From positions 1 to 64,000 of the forward strand of contig CAVPJC010000025.1 of NCBI GenBank assembly GCA_963705155.1: a stretch of 64,000 bases of DNA, in the 5' to 3' direction. This stretch comes from CAVPJC01 sp963705155. Lineage in GTDB: Bacteria; Chloroflexota; Anaerolineae; Anaerolineales; UBA4823. Positions 30,159-39,071 of the stretch are shown here, one piece after another. The position numbers and the translations under genes were made by a program. The notes beneath the pieces were generated by a model. It saw only the letters and a program-made list of their open reading frames with translations, made no database searches and was not told the DNA's origin. The first letter of the stretch is position 1, and each line of letters opens with the position of its first letter.

Positions 30159-30977
30159 TTACCGGTAGGATAACCGCCCGCGTGTGGAGAGCAAAACCAG
30201 CCCGGCCAAAAGGAACATCAGCCCAAGCAGGAGCAGGCCCGAGAGCGCCAACTGGCCTGGTGTGGGCGCGGGCAGGAGCGCCGGGATCAGGGCCAGGCTG
30301 ACCGCGTTGCTCGATGCATGCAGGAGTATTCCGGCAATGCCGCTGCCCCGGGCGTTGTTTGTCACCCAGGTCCACAGGATGCGGGCCAGGATGCTGCCCA
30401 ACACCGTGAAGATGAAGCTGACCGGGTTGAAGGCTCCCATTTCGCTCGGCACGAAGAAAGCCGGCAAATGCCAGACACCCCACACGGCGCCTAGGATCAC
30501 GGCCGAGAGCCACGGGCTGAAACGCTTTTGAAGGTGCGGCAGGGCAAAACCCGTCCAGCCGGTTTCTTCACCCACCGGGTTAATCAGGTAGGCAGTGAAC
30601 AGCGCCGGCAGGTAGAGCGTGAAAATCAGGGACCATTTGCCCGCCAGGGACTGCACCAGCGGCGCGCCGGATATGCCAGCGATCAGCAGGTAGAGCACGA
30701 AATAACCGAAAACCGCCATCAGGTACCAGCGCAGGCCGAAGCGCAAGCGTGTCATCCGGCTGAACAGCGCTCTCAGTTCGTCGCCTCCCAGGGCGGCTGA
30801 AACCGCCGCGGCTGCCAGGAAAGGTCCATAAGCGCCGGCAGTTTGGAAGGCTTTGAAGGGTAGATCGAAGAGCAGGGACGGCAGGGAGATGAGCCAGCTG
30901 ATCAGGATGGCCAGTGTGAAGAAACTGAGCAGCGGGTAACGGGCAACCAGGTTTTGTTTTGCGGTCAAGGTGTACAT
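30159..30977 (-). CDS. CPBP family intramembrane metalloprotease 2
   Basis: 272 residues, about eight hydrophobic segments. Motifs: NPVGEETGWTGFALP, VWHLPAFF and LLHASSN, so the Glu/His set is complete. Same family as its two neighbours but the loop sequences differ widely, which suggests old duplication or separate acquisition rather than a recent copy. It lies 20 bases downstream of the third CPBP gene and is probably cotranscribed with it. Confidence 0.88.
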   Translation of the reverse strand: MYTLTAKQNLVARYPLLSFFTLAILISWLISLPSLLFDLPFKAFQTAGAYGPFLAAAAVSAALGGDELRALFSRMTRLRFGLRWYLMAVFGYFVLYLLIAGISGAPLVQSLAGKWSLIFTLYLPALFTAYLINPVGEETGWTGFALPHLQKRFSPWLSAVILGAVWGVWHLPAFFVPSEMGAFNPVSFIFTVLGSILARILWTWVTNNARGSGIAGILLHASSNAVSLALIPALLPAPTPGQLALSGLLLLGLMFLLAGLVLLSTRGRLSYR

Positions 30978-30997
30978 GATCCATTCTCCTTTATGAT

Positions 30998-31849
30998 TTA
31001 CTTTTCACCCTCGTATCCCAACCGGCCTCTGGTGAGGAAGATGAGGGCGATGGCTAACATCCATACCAACGCCACGGTGAATTGGAACGGGCGCAGCGAG
31101 TTATCCGAAAGCAGGTTTGCCCAGGCGTTTTGTGAGGCATGCATGATCGTCACGAGCAGCAGGCTGCCTTTGGTTTTGTTGAAGACATAGGTGTAAATGA
31201 ACACCACAGCCACCGAAAATGCGGTGAACCAGAATATGCCCACCGTCTGGTAGAAGCCGGCGTCCCTGTTCCAGAAATAGGGCAGGTGCAGGATCGTTTC
31301 AGGGATAACCAGCAGCACGCAGGCCGCCAGGACGCTGTATCTGGCTTGCAGCCGCGGCAGCACAAATCCTCGCCAGACAATTTCTTCCGTGTTGATCAGG
31401 AAGCCGAACAAGATCATCACAATGAATACCAGCGGGGTCTGCCAGAGCGGAGCGTCTGCGGCGGGGATATGCGGCGCCGCGCCGCCAAAAAGGATGTGCA
31501 GCCCGATCCCGCCCAGGATGGCCGCGGCGAGCATGAAGAAAGCAACCAGGTACCACGGAATGCCAACTCTCCAGACCAGGAAGCGGCGCAGCAGGTCGCG
31601 CACCCCGGCGCGCCCCATGGCAGCGGCTGTAACCAGCACGGCGGCGACCCCGGGCGCCCAGCCAATAATGATGGAGAGAAAGAAAGGCGACTGCGTTGCC
31701 ACACGTCCCTGTGAGAACAGGGCCTCCCAGATCATTCCGGGCCAGGCTATTGCAAACATGAGAATGTACAGCACAATTAATGAATTGCGCTTCACGAAGG
31801 CCGCAAAGCCTGATGCAGGTGGGTGAACCGTTTGAGATATGCTGGTCAT
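30998..31849 (-). CDS. CPBP family intramembrane metalloprotease 3
   Basis: The frame is open beyond the start, but ATG 31849 has AAGGAGC upstream and begins MTSISQTV, so I use it. The motifs are NTEEIVWRGFVLP, ILHLPYF and IMHASQN, with the first Glu pair preserved. It is promoter-proximal of three CPBP genes and divergent from the sensor kinase gene 160 bases away, so the kinase/regulator pair is a natural candidate controller. Confidence 0.87.
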   Translation of the reverse strand: MTSISQTVHPPASGFAAFVKRNSLIVLYILMFAIAWPGMIWEALFSQGRVATQSPFFLSIIIGWAPGVAAVLVTAAAMGRAGVRDLLRRFLVWRVGIPWYLVAFFMLAAAILGGIGLHILFGGAAPHIPAADAPLWQTPLVFIVMILFGFLINTEEIVWRGFVLPRLQARYSVLAACVLLVIPETILHLPYFWNRDAGFYQTVGIFWFTAFSVAVVFIYTYVFNKTKGSLLLVTIMHASQNAWANLLSDNSLRPFQFTVALVWMLAIALIFLTRGRLGYEGEK

Positions 31850-32010
31850 TTTGAAAGCTCCTTTTGCGTTCAAGAATGACCATAGGATACAACCCTGGTT
31901 TCCCGTCGGCACGGGGCGGCGCTCACGAAACGAAAAGGAAATCGTCTCGGGAAATTTCCCGGTCCGATGTGAGTGCGTTCCCGTGACACCGGGAAGCAAA
32001 TGAGGTATCC

Positions 32011-34122
32011 TTGCCCGTATTCATGAGTGCTTCTCTTGTCTCCTCCTCTCCTGCTGCGCCATCCCGCTGGCTCAATCTTGCCCGCCTCTTTCAGGTTGCC
32101 GTCATCTGCCTCACCATCGGGCTGTTCATCATCGCCATCCCCATCAATTACGAGCAGCGCAGCGTGGTGTGTAGGACAGAAACCTGCCCGCCCGGCCAAT
32201 TGAAATCTTCCAGCGTGCAGGCTTTGAATCAGGTTGGTATGCAGGTGGAAACCATCGCCTGGATGACCGTCGCCCTGGATATTCTCGTCACCACCGCCTT
32301 CACCATCAGCGCCGTTGTGATCTTCGTGCGCAAACCCAACGATCTTTTCACCATCTTTGTCACCATCATGCTCGTCACGTTCGGCACAGGCACTTTCACC
32401 GGCAGTCTTTTGGGCGTTGCACGCCTGTATCCCGGCCTCAACTGGCTCGTTCAAACCGTCGCCCTGATTGGCAATGGCGCCATCCTGGCATTCCTGTTTG
32501 TTTTTCCGAACGGCCGTTTCACCCCGCGCTGGACCATCACAATCCTGATCGGCTGGATGCTGTACCAATTGCCGCGTTACTATTTTCCCAACTCGCCGTT
32601 CAACCTGGCGCAGCTCAGCCCCGCTCTGTACAACGTGATCTTTCCCCTGGGCATCCTGAGCGGCATCGCCACGCAAGTTTACCGCTACAAAAGCGTATCC
32701 AATGTCGTCGAGCGGCAGCAAACCAGGTGGGTCATCTATGGTCTGACCATCGGGGTGGGCGGTTACCTGGCAGTAAGATTATTGAGCCTGCTGGTTCCCG
32801 ATCCTCTGGGCAGCGATCTGTTAATTTCATTAGGGCTGAATATTGCCGCGATTTTATCCATCCTGCTCATACCCATTTCCATCAGCATCGCCGTGATTCG
32901 TTTTCGCCTGTGGGACATCAACCCCATCATCAACCGCACGCTGGTTTACGGCGCTCTCTCGGCATCCACCATCGGTTTATACGTGCTGGCAGTGGGTTAC
33001 TTTTCATCCATATTTCAAAACAGCAGCGCCAGCTGGATTATTTCCTTCATTGCCACGGGTGTGATCGCCATCCTTTTCGAGCCGCTGCGCGAACGGCTGC
33101 AGCGCGTCGTCAACCGCCTGATGTACGGCGAACGCGACGACCCCGCCACGGTCCTCACGCGCCTCAGCCAGCGCATCGACACCGCCATTGCCCCCGATTC
33201 GGTGTTACAGACCATCGTCGAAACCCTGGCGCAAACCTTGCGCCTGCCGTATGCCGCCATTTCACTTTCGGAGGATGAACTGCGCTTCGCCTCGACCAAC
33301 CAGCCGCCTGCCGCTGAACTCATCCATCTCCCCCTGATCTATCAAAATGAACACGCCGGAGAGTTGATCCTCGCCCTGCGCGCCGAAGGCAAATCCTTTT
33401 CCTCAGCCGATATGAACCTGCTCAATATCATCGCTGCGCAGGCTGGTATTGCCGCACACAATCTGCGTTTAACCTATGATCTGCGCCGCTCGCGTGAAAA
33501 ACTCGTCAGCGCCCAGGAGGAGGAACGCCGCCGCCTGCGCCGTGACCTGCACGATGGCGTGGGGCCCACCCTCGCCAGCCTGTCACAACGCATTGACACC
33601 GCCGCCGATCTGGTGGGCACCGATCCGCAGGCAAGCGTGGAATTGCTCAAAGAACTCAAGGGGCAGGTCAAGAACACCGTCGCAGAAATTCGCAGGTTGG
33701 TGTATGCCTTGCGTCCACCCGTGCTGGATGAATTCGGATTGGTGTCTGCCATCCGTGAACATGTGGCGCAGTACACGGGTCCCAATGGGATGCAGATCAC
33801 CTTTGATGTGACTGACCCGATGCCGCCCCTTCCCGCCGCAGTGGAAGTCGCCGCCTACCGCATTGCCCTGGAAGCCTTCACCAACATCGTCAATCACGCC
33901 GGTGCAACCCGCTGTGATGTAAAAATTAAACTGGATGGCGGCGCACTGCTGCTCGAAATCTGCGATAACGGCAAAGGCTTACCCGCAGGACATCCTGCCG
34001 GTGTGGGGCTCGCCTCCATGCGCGAACGCGCCGCCGATCTCGACGGTGAATGCCTGGTTGAAAATTTACCGGCAGGAGGAACGATTGTCAGAGCCAGGCT
34101 GCCCGTCAGCGCGCAAGGATAA
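32011..34122 (+). CDS. NarL-type membrane sensor histidine kinase
   Basis: About 700 residues. Seven to eight membrane segments (residues about 20-340) form the sensory part. A GAF-like domain follows (about 375-480), then HisKA_3 dimerisation with the phospho-accepting His in RRLRRDLHDGVGPTLASL, and a HATPase domain with LEAFTNIVNHAGA, EICDNGKGL and GVGLASMRERA. TTG 32011 has GAGGT just upstream; ATG 32023 is an alternative start. It autophosphorylates and passes phosphate to the response regulator encoded 10 bases downstream. The signal is unknown. Confidence 0.92.
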   Translation: MPVFMSASLVSSSPAAPSRWLNLARLFQVAVICLTIGLFIIAIPINYEQRSVVCRTETCPPGQLKSSSVQALNQVGMQVETIAWMTVALDILVTTAFTISAVVIFVRKPNDLFTIFVTIMLVTFGTGTFTGSLLGVARLYPGLNWLVQTVALIGNGAILAFLFVFPNGRFTPRWTITILIGWMLYQLPRYYFPNSPFNLAQLSPALYNVIFPLGILSGIATQVYRYKSVSNVVERQQTRWVIYGLTIGVGGYLAVRLLSLLVPDPLGSDLLISLGLNIAAILSILLIPISISIAVIRFRLWDINPIINRTLVYGALSASTIGLYVLAVGYFSSIFQNSSASWIISFIATGVIAILFEPLRERLQRVVNRLMYGERDDPATVLTRLSQRIDTAIAPDSVLQTIVETLAQTLRLPYAAISLSEDELRFASTNQPPAAELIHLPLIYQNEHAGELILALRAEGKSFSSADMNLLNIIAAQAGIAAHNLRLTYDLRRSREKLVSAQEEERRRLRRDLHDGVGPTLASLSQRIDTAADLVGTDPQASVELLKELKGQVKNTVAEIRRLVYALRPPVLDEFGLVSAIREHVAQYTGPNGMQITFDVTDPMPPLPAAVEVAAYRIALEAFTNIVNHAGATRCDVKIKLDGGALLLEICDNGKGLPAGHPAGVGLASMRERAADLDGECLVENLPAGGTIVRARLPVSAQG

Positions 34123-34132
34123 GGAAAAAATT

Positions 34133-34795
34133 ATGCCAATCAAAGTGTTAATCGCCGATGACCATGTCTTCTATCGTGAAGGCGTGCGCGCCTTCCTGAG
34201 CAGCTCGCCCGGTATCGAGGTCGTGGGTGAAGCCGGCAATGGCGATGAGGCCATTGCCAGGGCCGCCGAGCTCCAACCCGATGTCATTCTGATGGACTTG
34301 AAAATGCCCGGCGTCAACGGCATTCAGTCCACCCGGCGCATTCACGAAACAAACCCCGAAATCGGGGTGTTGGTGCTCACCATGTTCGATGACGATGACT
34401 CGGTCTTTGCGGCGATGCGGGCGGGCGCGCGCGGCTACCTGCTCAAAGACGCCGATAAAGATGAGGTCGTCAGGGCAATTATCGCTGTGGAAAGAGGGGA
34501 AGCCATCTTCAGCCCCGCCATCGCCCAGCGCATGATTCAATATTTCTCTGCACCGTCTGCTTCGTCCACAAAAAAAGGTCAACCCGCCGAGTTTGCCGGG
34601 TTGACTGAGCGTGAGCTGGAAATCCTCGATTTAATCGCCCGGGGCAACAACAACCTGGTGATCTCCAACAAATTATCCCTGAGCATCAAGACTGTGCAGA
34701 ATTATGTCTCCAGTATTCTCACCAAGCTTCAGGTGGCCGATCGCTCGCAGGCCATCGTGCGCGCCCGTGAGGCCGGATTAGGGAATAAGGGATAA
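34133..34795 (+). CDS. NarL/FixJ-family response regulator
   Basis: 220 residues from ATG 34133, 10 bases after the kinase stop. The receiver domain has the acidic pair in LIADDH, the phospho-accepting Asp in VILMDLKMPG and the Lys in GYLLKD. The C-terminal LuxR helix-turn-helix (GLTEREILEI-like, SIKTVQNYVSSILTKL) binds DNA as a dimer. The three CPBP proteases across the divergent promoter are the nearest candidate targets. Confidence 0.93.
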   Translation: MPIKVLIADDHVFYREGVRAFLSSSPGIEVVGEAGNGDEAIARAAELQPDVILMDLKMPGVNGIQSTRRIHETNPEIGVLVLTMFDDDDSVFAAMRAGARGYLLKDADKDEVVRAIIAVERGEAIFSPAIAQRMIQYFSAPSASSTKKGQPAEFAGLTERELEILDLIARGNNNLVISNKLSLSIKTVQNYVSSILTKLQVADRSQAIVRAREAGLGNKG

Positions 34796-34960
34796 TTGTA
34801 TTTACAATCGCTCAATCCAGGTCCTGTTCCAAGACCGCTCCAGGATCAGCCTGGATGACCCACAGCCGGTCATGTTCTCTCTGCCCGGCCTGCCTGCTCA
34901 AAAATACTCGACAGCTCCATTAACTCCATCACACCAACCGGATAAACACTTTAGCCGGGC

Positions 34961-35377
34961 TCACTTCGTGCTCGGTGAGATATTCACCATCCAACCCACG
35001 CCGAATTGATCGGTGCACATCCCAAACGAATCGCCCCAGGTCGCCTGGGTGAGGGGCATCGTGACCGTTCCACCCTCGGAGAGTTTTTGAAAGTATCTGG
35101 TTAGTTCCGCCTCGTTATCGCCGCTGAGCGATATGCTGAAGTTTGTACCCGGGCGATATTCCATCCGGTTTGGCGTGTCGGACGCCATGATGGTCATACC
35201 ATTCTCGGTTATCAACTCTGCGTGCATGATCAAGTTGTCTTCATCCGGATCCTGAGAAGCGTGGAACTCTTTGAAAGTATTCATGCTGAGTTTGCCGCCA
35301 AAAACCATCTCATAAAATTCCATCGCTTCGCGTGTCCGGTCCTTAAAACTGATGTAGGGATTAAGTTTTGTTTGCAT
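34961..35377 (-). CDS. VOC superfamily (PhnB/YjdN-like glyoxalase fold) protein
   Basis: I use ATG 35377, which follows GGAGGAAAT; the frame extends upstream without support. About 138 residues, with LNPYISFKDRTREAMEFYE, MIMHAELITENG-type and WGDSFGMCTDQFGVGWMVN, the strands of a PhnB-like single-domain VOC protein. The family is varied and this branch has no known substrate. Confidence 0.85.
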   Translation of the reverse strand: MQTKLNPYISFKDRTREAMEFYEMVFGGKLSMNTFKEFHASQDPDEDNLIMHAELITENGMTIMASDTPNRMEYRPGTNFSISLSGDNEAELTRYFQKLSEGGTVTMPLTQATWGDSFGMCTDQFGVGWMVNISPSTK

Positions 35378-35672
35378 ATTTCCTCCAGAAAAATATATTT
35401 TCACGGCCCCGGCCTCGACGAAAGCCCGTTGGCGCGTGGCGCTGGCGATCGTTTTGACCACAGCGAACAAGATTATACACTAATAAGATTGTTTTTATAT
35501 TATTTTATCCAGGTCGTCGCTCGGAAAACAGCCCTCCCTCCCGGGTATTCCTGCAGCCCGGGCATCCCCATGCCCGAAACCAACCAAACCCAAACACAAC
35601 CACCTTTCACCAATCTCTCCTTGCCGTTATACTAATAAAACCACACCCATCCCATAGAGGGAAAATAATCCA

Positions 35673-36272
35673 ATGGATGAAAAATCGCTTCCTGACATCT
35701 TCTCTCAATTGCTCCCCGACGACCTGGAAAAAGCCCTGGGCCTGGAGCAGGATTCCTCCGACGAGCAAAACAACATTCTCGTCGCCAGCCTGAAGGCCGC
35801 CGCCGGGCAGTCCGGCGGGCTGGTTGAGAGCGCCGTGAGCCAGTTCCTGAACGGTGAAGGCGACCTGCACAGCGCCACCCGCACAGCCATCACACGCAGC
35901 CGCAGCACCGCCGAAAGCGAAGTCGCCGCCTGCTTAACCACCCAATTCAAGCTGGCGCCTTTCACCGCCAGGATGGTCGCCATGCTGCTGGTCAAGCTCT
36001 TCCCCTCCATCGGCAAACTGACCGGAGCGGCTGCACCGGCAGCCAGGAAGCCGCGCCGCAAGAAAAAGGCAACCGCCAGCAGCAAGAAAAATCCTGCCGC
36101 AAGCAGCAAGAAAAAACCGGCGAAAACCAAACCGGCGCGCAAGCCAGCCGCCAAACCGGCAGTCAAAAAGAAACCCGCCGCCAAAGGCAGTAAAAAAGAG
36201 GCCGCAGCAAAGGCAAAACCAAAAAAGAAAACCCGGAGTTCGTCTGTCGAGATAACACCGGACAATCTATAG
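35673..36272 (+). CDS. Protein with histone H1-like Lys/Ala/Pro-rich tail
   Basis: 199 residues. The first 120 form an acidic helical domain that I do not recognise (SLPDIFSQLLPDDLEKALGL, LKAAAGQSGGLVESAVSQFL). The last 80 residues are an extended basic tail of Lys, Ala and Pro (KKPAKTKPARKPAAKPAVKK), like histone H1 or bacterial HU tails. Such tails bind DNA or RNA without sequence preference. A nucleoid-associated role is possible but unproven. AGAGGGAAAAT lies before the ATG. Confidence 0.7.
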   Translation: MDEKSLPDIFSQLLPDDLEKALGLEQDSSDEQNNILVASLKAAAGQSGGLVESAVSQFLNGEGDLHSATRTAITRSRSTAESEVAACLTTQFKLAPFTARMVAMLLVKLFPSIGKLTGAAAPAARKPRRKKKATASSKKNPAASSKKKPAKTKPARKPAAKPAVKKKPAAKGSKKEAAAKAKPKKKTRSSSVEITPDNL

Positions 36273-36334
36273 AGCCGGCCTGAATGGTAGGCACCAGGTC
36301 TGGGCAATCAAAATTCAACTTTATTGCTAGCGCT

Positions 36335-37750
36335 TCAGCCTACCAGATGGGACAAGCGATCTTCTTCTTCGGCCGCCTCCGCTATTACCGCGGCCATTAC
36401 CTGAATGCCCCGGATAAACCAGTCGATGTCGAAACTTTCGCTGGGAGAATGCTCGTTTAAGATCAGGCTGCCCCAGCGGAACCATGACAAATTGGCTGAA
36501 TTCTTTAATTGTTCTTTGAAGGCAATAACCAGGTCGCCTGCGCCGCCGATGGAAGGGTAGAGCACGGGATCTTTGCCCCAAACCCGTTTTTGCGCTTCTG
36601 CCACGACTTTCAAGAGCGGGTCATCCGGTTGCGCCCCCAAAGCATACGGGATTCGCCCCGTCTCAACGATTTCAATATCGTCAAAGCCGTGCTTGTCGAG
36701 ATGTGCCTGTATTTTCTGCAACAGGTCATCAGCCTCCAGATCAGGCACAATGTTGATATCAATTTTGGCTTTAGCATCTGCAGGCACCATCGCCATCCAG
36801 CCAGCATCTTGATACCCCGATGAAAGACCATGAACATTCAACGTCGGCCGGTACATCTGTGTCTCAAAATAGGAATAACCCGGATCCCCCCAGAAATGAT
36901 CCGCCCCCAGGCTCTGCAGCTTCGCCTCTGGATCGATTTTTAGTTTTGAAAGCAAGGTGTTTTCAGCTGCGCCAGGTTTTCGGAGATGTTCATAAAAACC
37001 ATCCACAAGAATCCGGCCTTCCGGATCACGCAGCGAAGCAATCGCGTGTGCCAGCCGAACCGCAGGATTCCGGATCAGCGCACCGTAACTGCCGCTGTGC
37101 GCGGCGCGCGGCGCCCCGTGTGCGATCAAATCAAGCGCCAAAACCCCACGGTTGGCCAGGAAGATCACCGGCCCCCACACATCCAGGGTGGATGCATCGG
37201 TGAAAACCACCCCGTCTGCCTGCAAAAGATCGCGGTATTCCTCAACGGTCGATTTCAGGGTTGGGCAGCCGGTTTCTTCGTCCCCAAGGATTAAAAATTT
37301 GACGTTGATCGGAAGTTCACCCTTCACGGCTTTCCAGGCTTCCACGGCTTTCAGACCAGCGAAAAACTGTCCCTTGGCATCTCCGGCCCCTCGACCCCAG
37401 ATTCGGTTATCCCGTATTTGCGGCTCAAATGGGGGGGTTACCCAGTCTTCAAGCGGCCCCGCTGGGACAACATCATAATGACACAGGAATAAAAGCGTTT
37501 TTAGATTGGACCGTGAAGCCACCTCCCCGTAAACGGCCGGGTATCCAGGCGTCGACAGGTGCTGTGTATGGATCCCAATCTGCTGCATTGTTTTTGCAAC
37601 CAGTTCTGCGCAGGCCTGCATTCCTTCGCCTGTCGTGCTGATGCTCGGCTGGCGAATCAATGGGAGCAGTTCCTGAACAAACTGCTCCCGGTGCTCTTGT
37701 ATATATTGAAATATCTTTTCCATATTGGGTTCGGTTTCTGCAAGTCTCAC
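36335..37750 (-). CDS. M20 family metallopeptidase / amidohydrolase
   Basis: 471 residues. Metal ligands are visible: LCHYDVVPAG, GRGAGDAKGQ, LGDEETGC. The dimerisation lid domain is present. This is the dipeptidase/ArgE-like branch; the AllC-type signature of allantoate amidohydrolase is not seen. The start GTG (37750) overlaps the TGA of the DUF1116 gene; ATG 37723 is the alternative. As last gene of the ureide cluster it may hydrolyse an N-carbamoyl or amide product, but a simple dipeptidase is equally possible. Confidence 0.85.
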   Translation of the reverse strand: MRLAETEPNMEKIFQYIQEHREQFVQELLPLIRQPSISTTGEGMQACAELVAKTMQQIGIHTQHLSTPGYPAVYGEVASRSNLKTLLFLCHYDVVPAGPLEDWVTPPFEPQIRDNRIWGRGAGDAKGQFFAGLKAVEAWKAVKGELPINVKFLILGDEETGCPTLKSTVEEYRDLLQADGVVFTDASTLDVWGPVIFLANRGVLALDLIAHGAPRAAHSGSYGALIRNPAVRLAHAIASLRDPEGRILVDGFYEHLRKPGAAENTLLSKLKIDPEAKLQSLGADHFWGDPGYSYFETQMYRPTLNVHGLSSGYQDAGWMAMVPADAKAKIDINIVPDLEADDLLQKIQAHLDKHGFDDIEIVETGRIPYALGAQPDDPLLKVVAEAQKRVWGKDPVLYPSIGGAGDLVIAFKEQLKNSANLSWFRWGSLILNEHSPSESFDIDWFIRGIQVMAAVIAEAAEEEDRLSHLVG

Positions 37751-38998
37751 GAGAAGTTATAGCGGTCGGCAAAAGCAAACAGAGCGTCTTCAAAAACGCT
37801 CATTGGTGGTGTGACGATACCTGCGCCAACCTGCCCGATGCCGGGTTCCTTGTGAGCAATTCCCGTATTCACCCGCGGCGTCAGATTTTTCTCGATAACC
37901 TTGCGCAAATCAATTCCGGTCGGCGTTCCCCGAAAATCAAGGGCTGGGATTGAGAAAAATTTATGCTCAGCGAAGGTGATCTCATACATATCCAGTGTGG
38001 TGTGGATTGCATCCCTGGCTGTACCACCCACCAGATTTAACAATAGCTGGTGCAGCCGCCATTGCAAATCCCCCGATTCCCACCGTTTCGGTGATGGTGC
38101 TGTCGCCAATATCGGGATTTGCATCCTTTTCCGAGAAACCTGGCAGGTAAAGCCCATCAACGATGCTTGCCGGTCCGGTGAACCATCTGTCTCCCATCCC
38201 GCTCACCCGGATCCCAAATTCCACGCCATTGCGCGCCATAGCCGTCACAATCGTGCTGCCCTCAATTCCATGACCCGCGTCTGCCATGCACTTGCAAGCT
38301 GCCATCAGCGGGTTCAACGCGCAAATCGGATTCTCACCCATGAACTTCATCACTTCAAAAGCGGTTGCTGCATCTGGAGCGGCCCTGGCGATGAACGGAG
38401 CCAGGATGGTAGCATATAGAAGCGATGATGCATCCAGCCGGTTGTGACCTTCATCTCCCATGTGCAGGGCTTTTGCGACCAATGTTCGCAAATCCAGGCC
38501 GCCTAACGTCTGGATGGCTGCATTCAAAATTGGGCCAAAAACGCTGTTCAACCACTTCAGTCTAGCGACGACTTCGTCGCTGTAGGCTCCCATCCTTAAG
38601 ACTTTACCTCTGCCTTCGTTCATCCCAGAGTAGGCTTTGTTTCCATACGTCCTATTTTCTACGATGTACACCTGCATGGAGGGCGAAATCACGCCCGCCA
38701 TCGGGCCGATTGCCCCATGGTGATGGCAGGGTGAGAATTCAATCTCTGCTGTTTGAGCCAGGGCAGCGGCATCCTGAGCATCCTTTGCCATTCCTTCGAA
38801 GATTAAAGCCCCCATAACAGCGCCTTTCATCGGGCCGCACATTTGCGTCCAGGTGATCGGCGGCCCGGCGTGTAAGAACAGGTTTGGCCGCATCCCGGGT
38901 ATCACGTCTCCGGCCTTCTCTACTCCTACTAAAACCGGGTGAGTATTCATCATCCTATCCAACAGACTTTCTTGGTTCGATTTTTCGATGCTGATCAT
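37747..38998 (-). CDS. DUF1116 protein (YlbE/AllG-like), one frameshift
   Basis: Motifs of the DUF1116 family: AGPPITWTQMCGPMKGAVMG, FSPCHHHGAIGPMAGVISPS, GDEGHNRLDASSLL, GDSTITETVGIGGFAMAAAP. The frame changes near 38040 in a GG run. In Escherichia coli the DUF1116 protein, with FdrA and a DUF2877 protein, has been linked to oxamate carbamoyltransferase in allantoin breakdown. Here it sits 70 bases after the fdrA-like gene, but no DUF2877 gene is in the window. GAGGGT lies upstream of the start. Confidence 0.85.
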
Positions 38999-39071
38999 CT
39001 GTTATACCCTCATCTTTTCCAGGAGAGCTATCAAGCGTTCGTTACCGCCGGCCGGCGGCCGCCAATCCACA

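Noticed and set aside
31870..32721. A 283-codon minus-strand frame upstream of the CPBP genes
   Set aside because: Lies opposite the sensor kinase membrane domain; composition biased, no family features.
36335..37750. Assignment of the M20 enzyme as allantoate amidohydrolase
   Set aside because: Motifs fit the dipeptidase/ArgE-like branch; the AllC-type signature is not seen.
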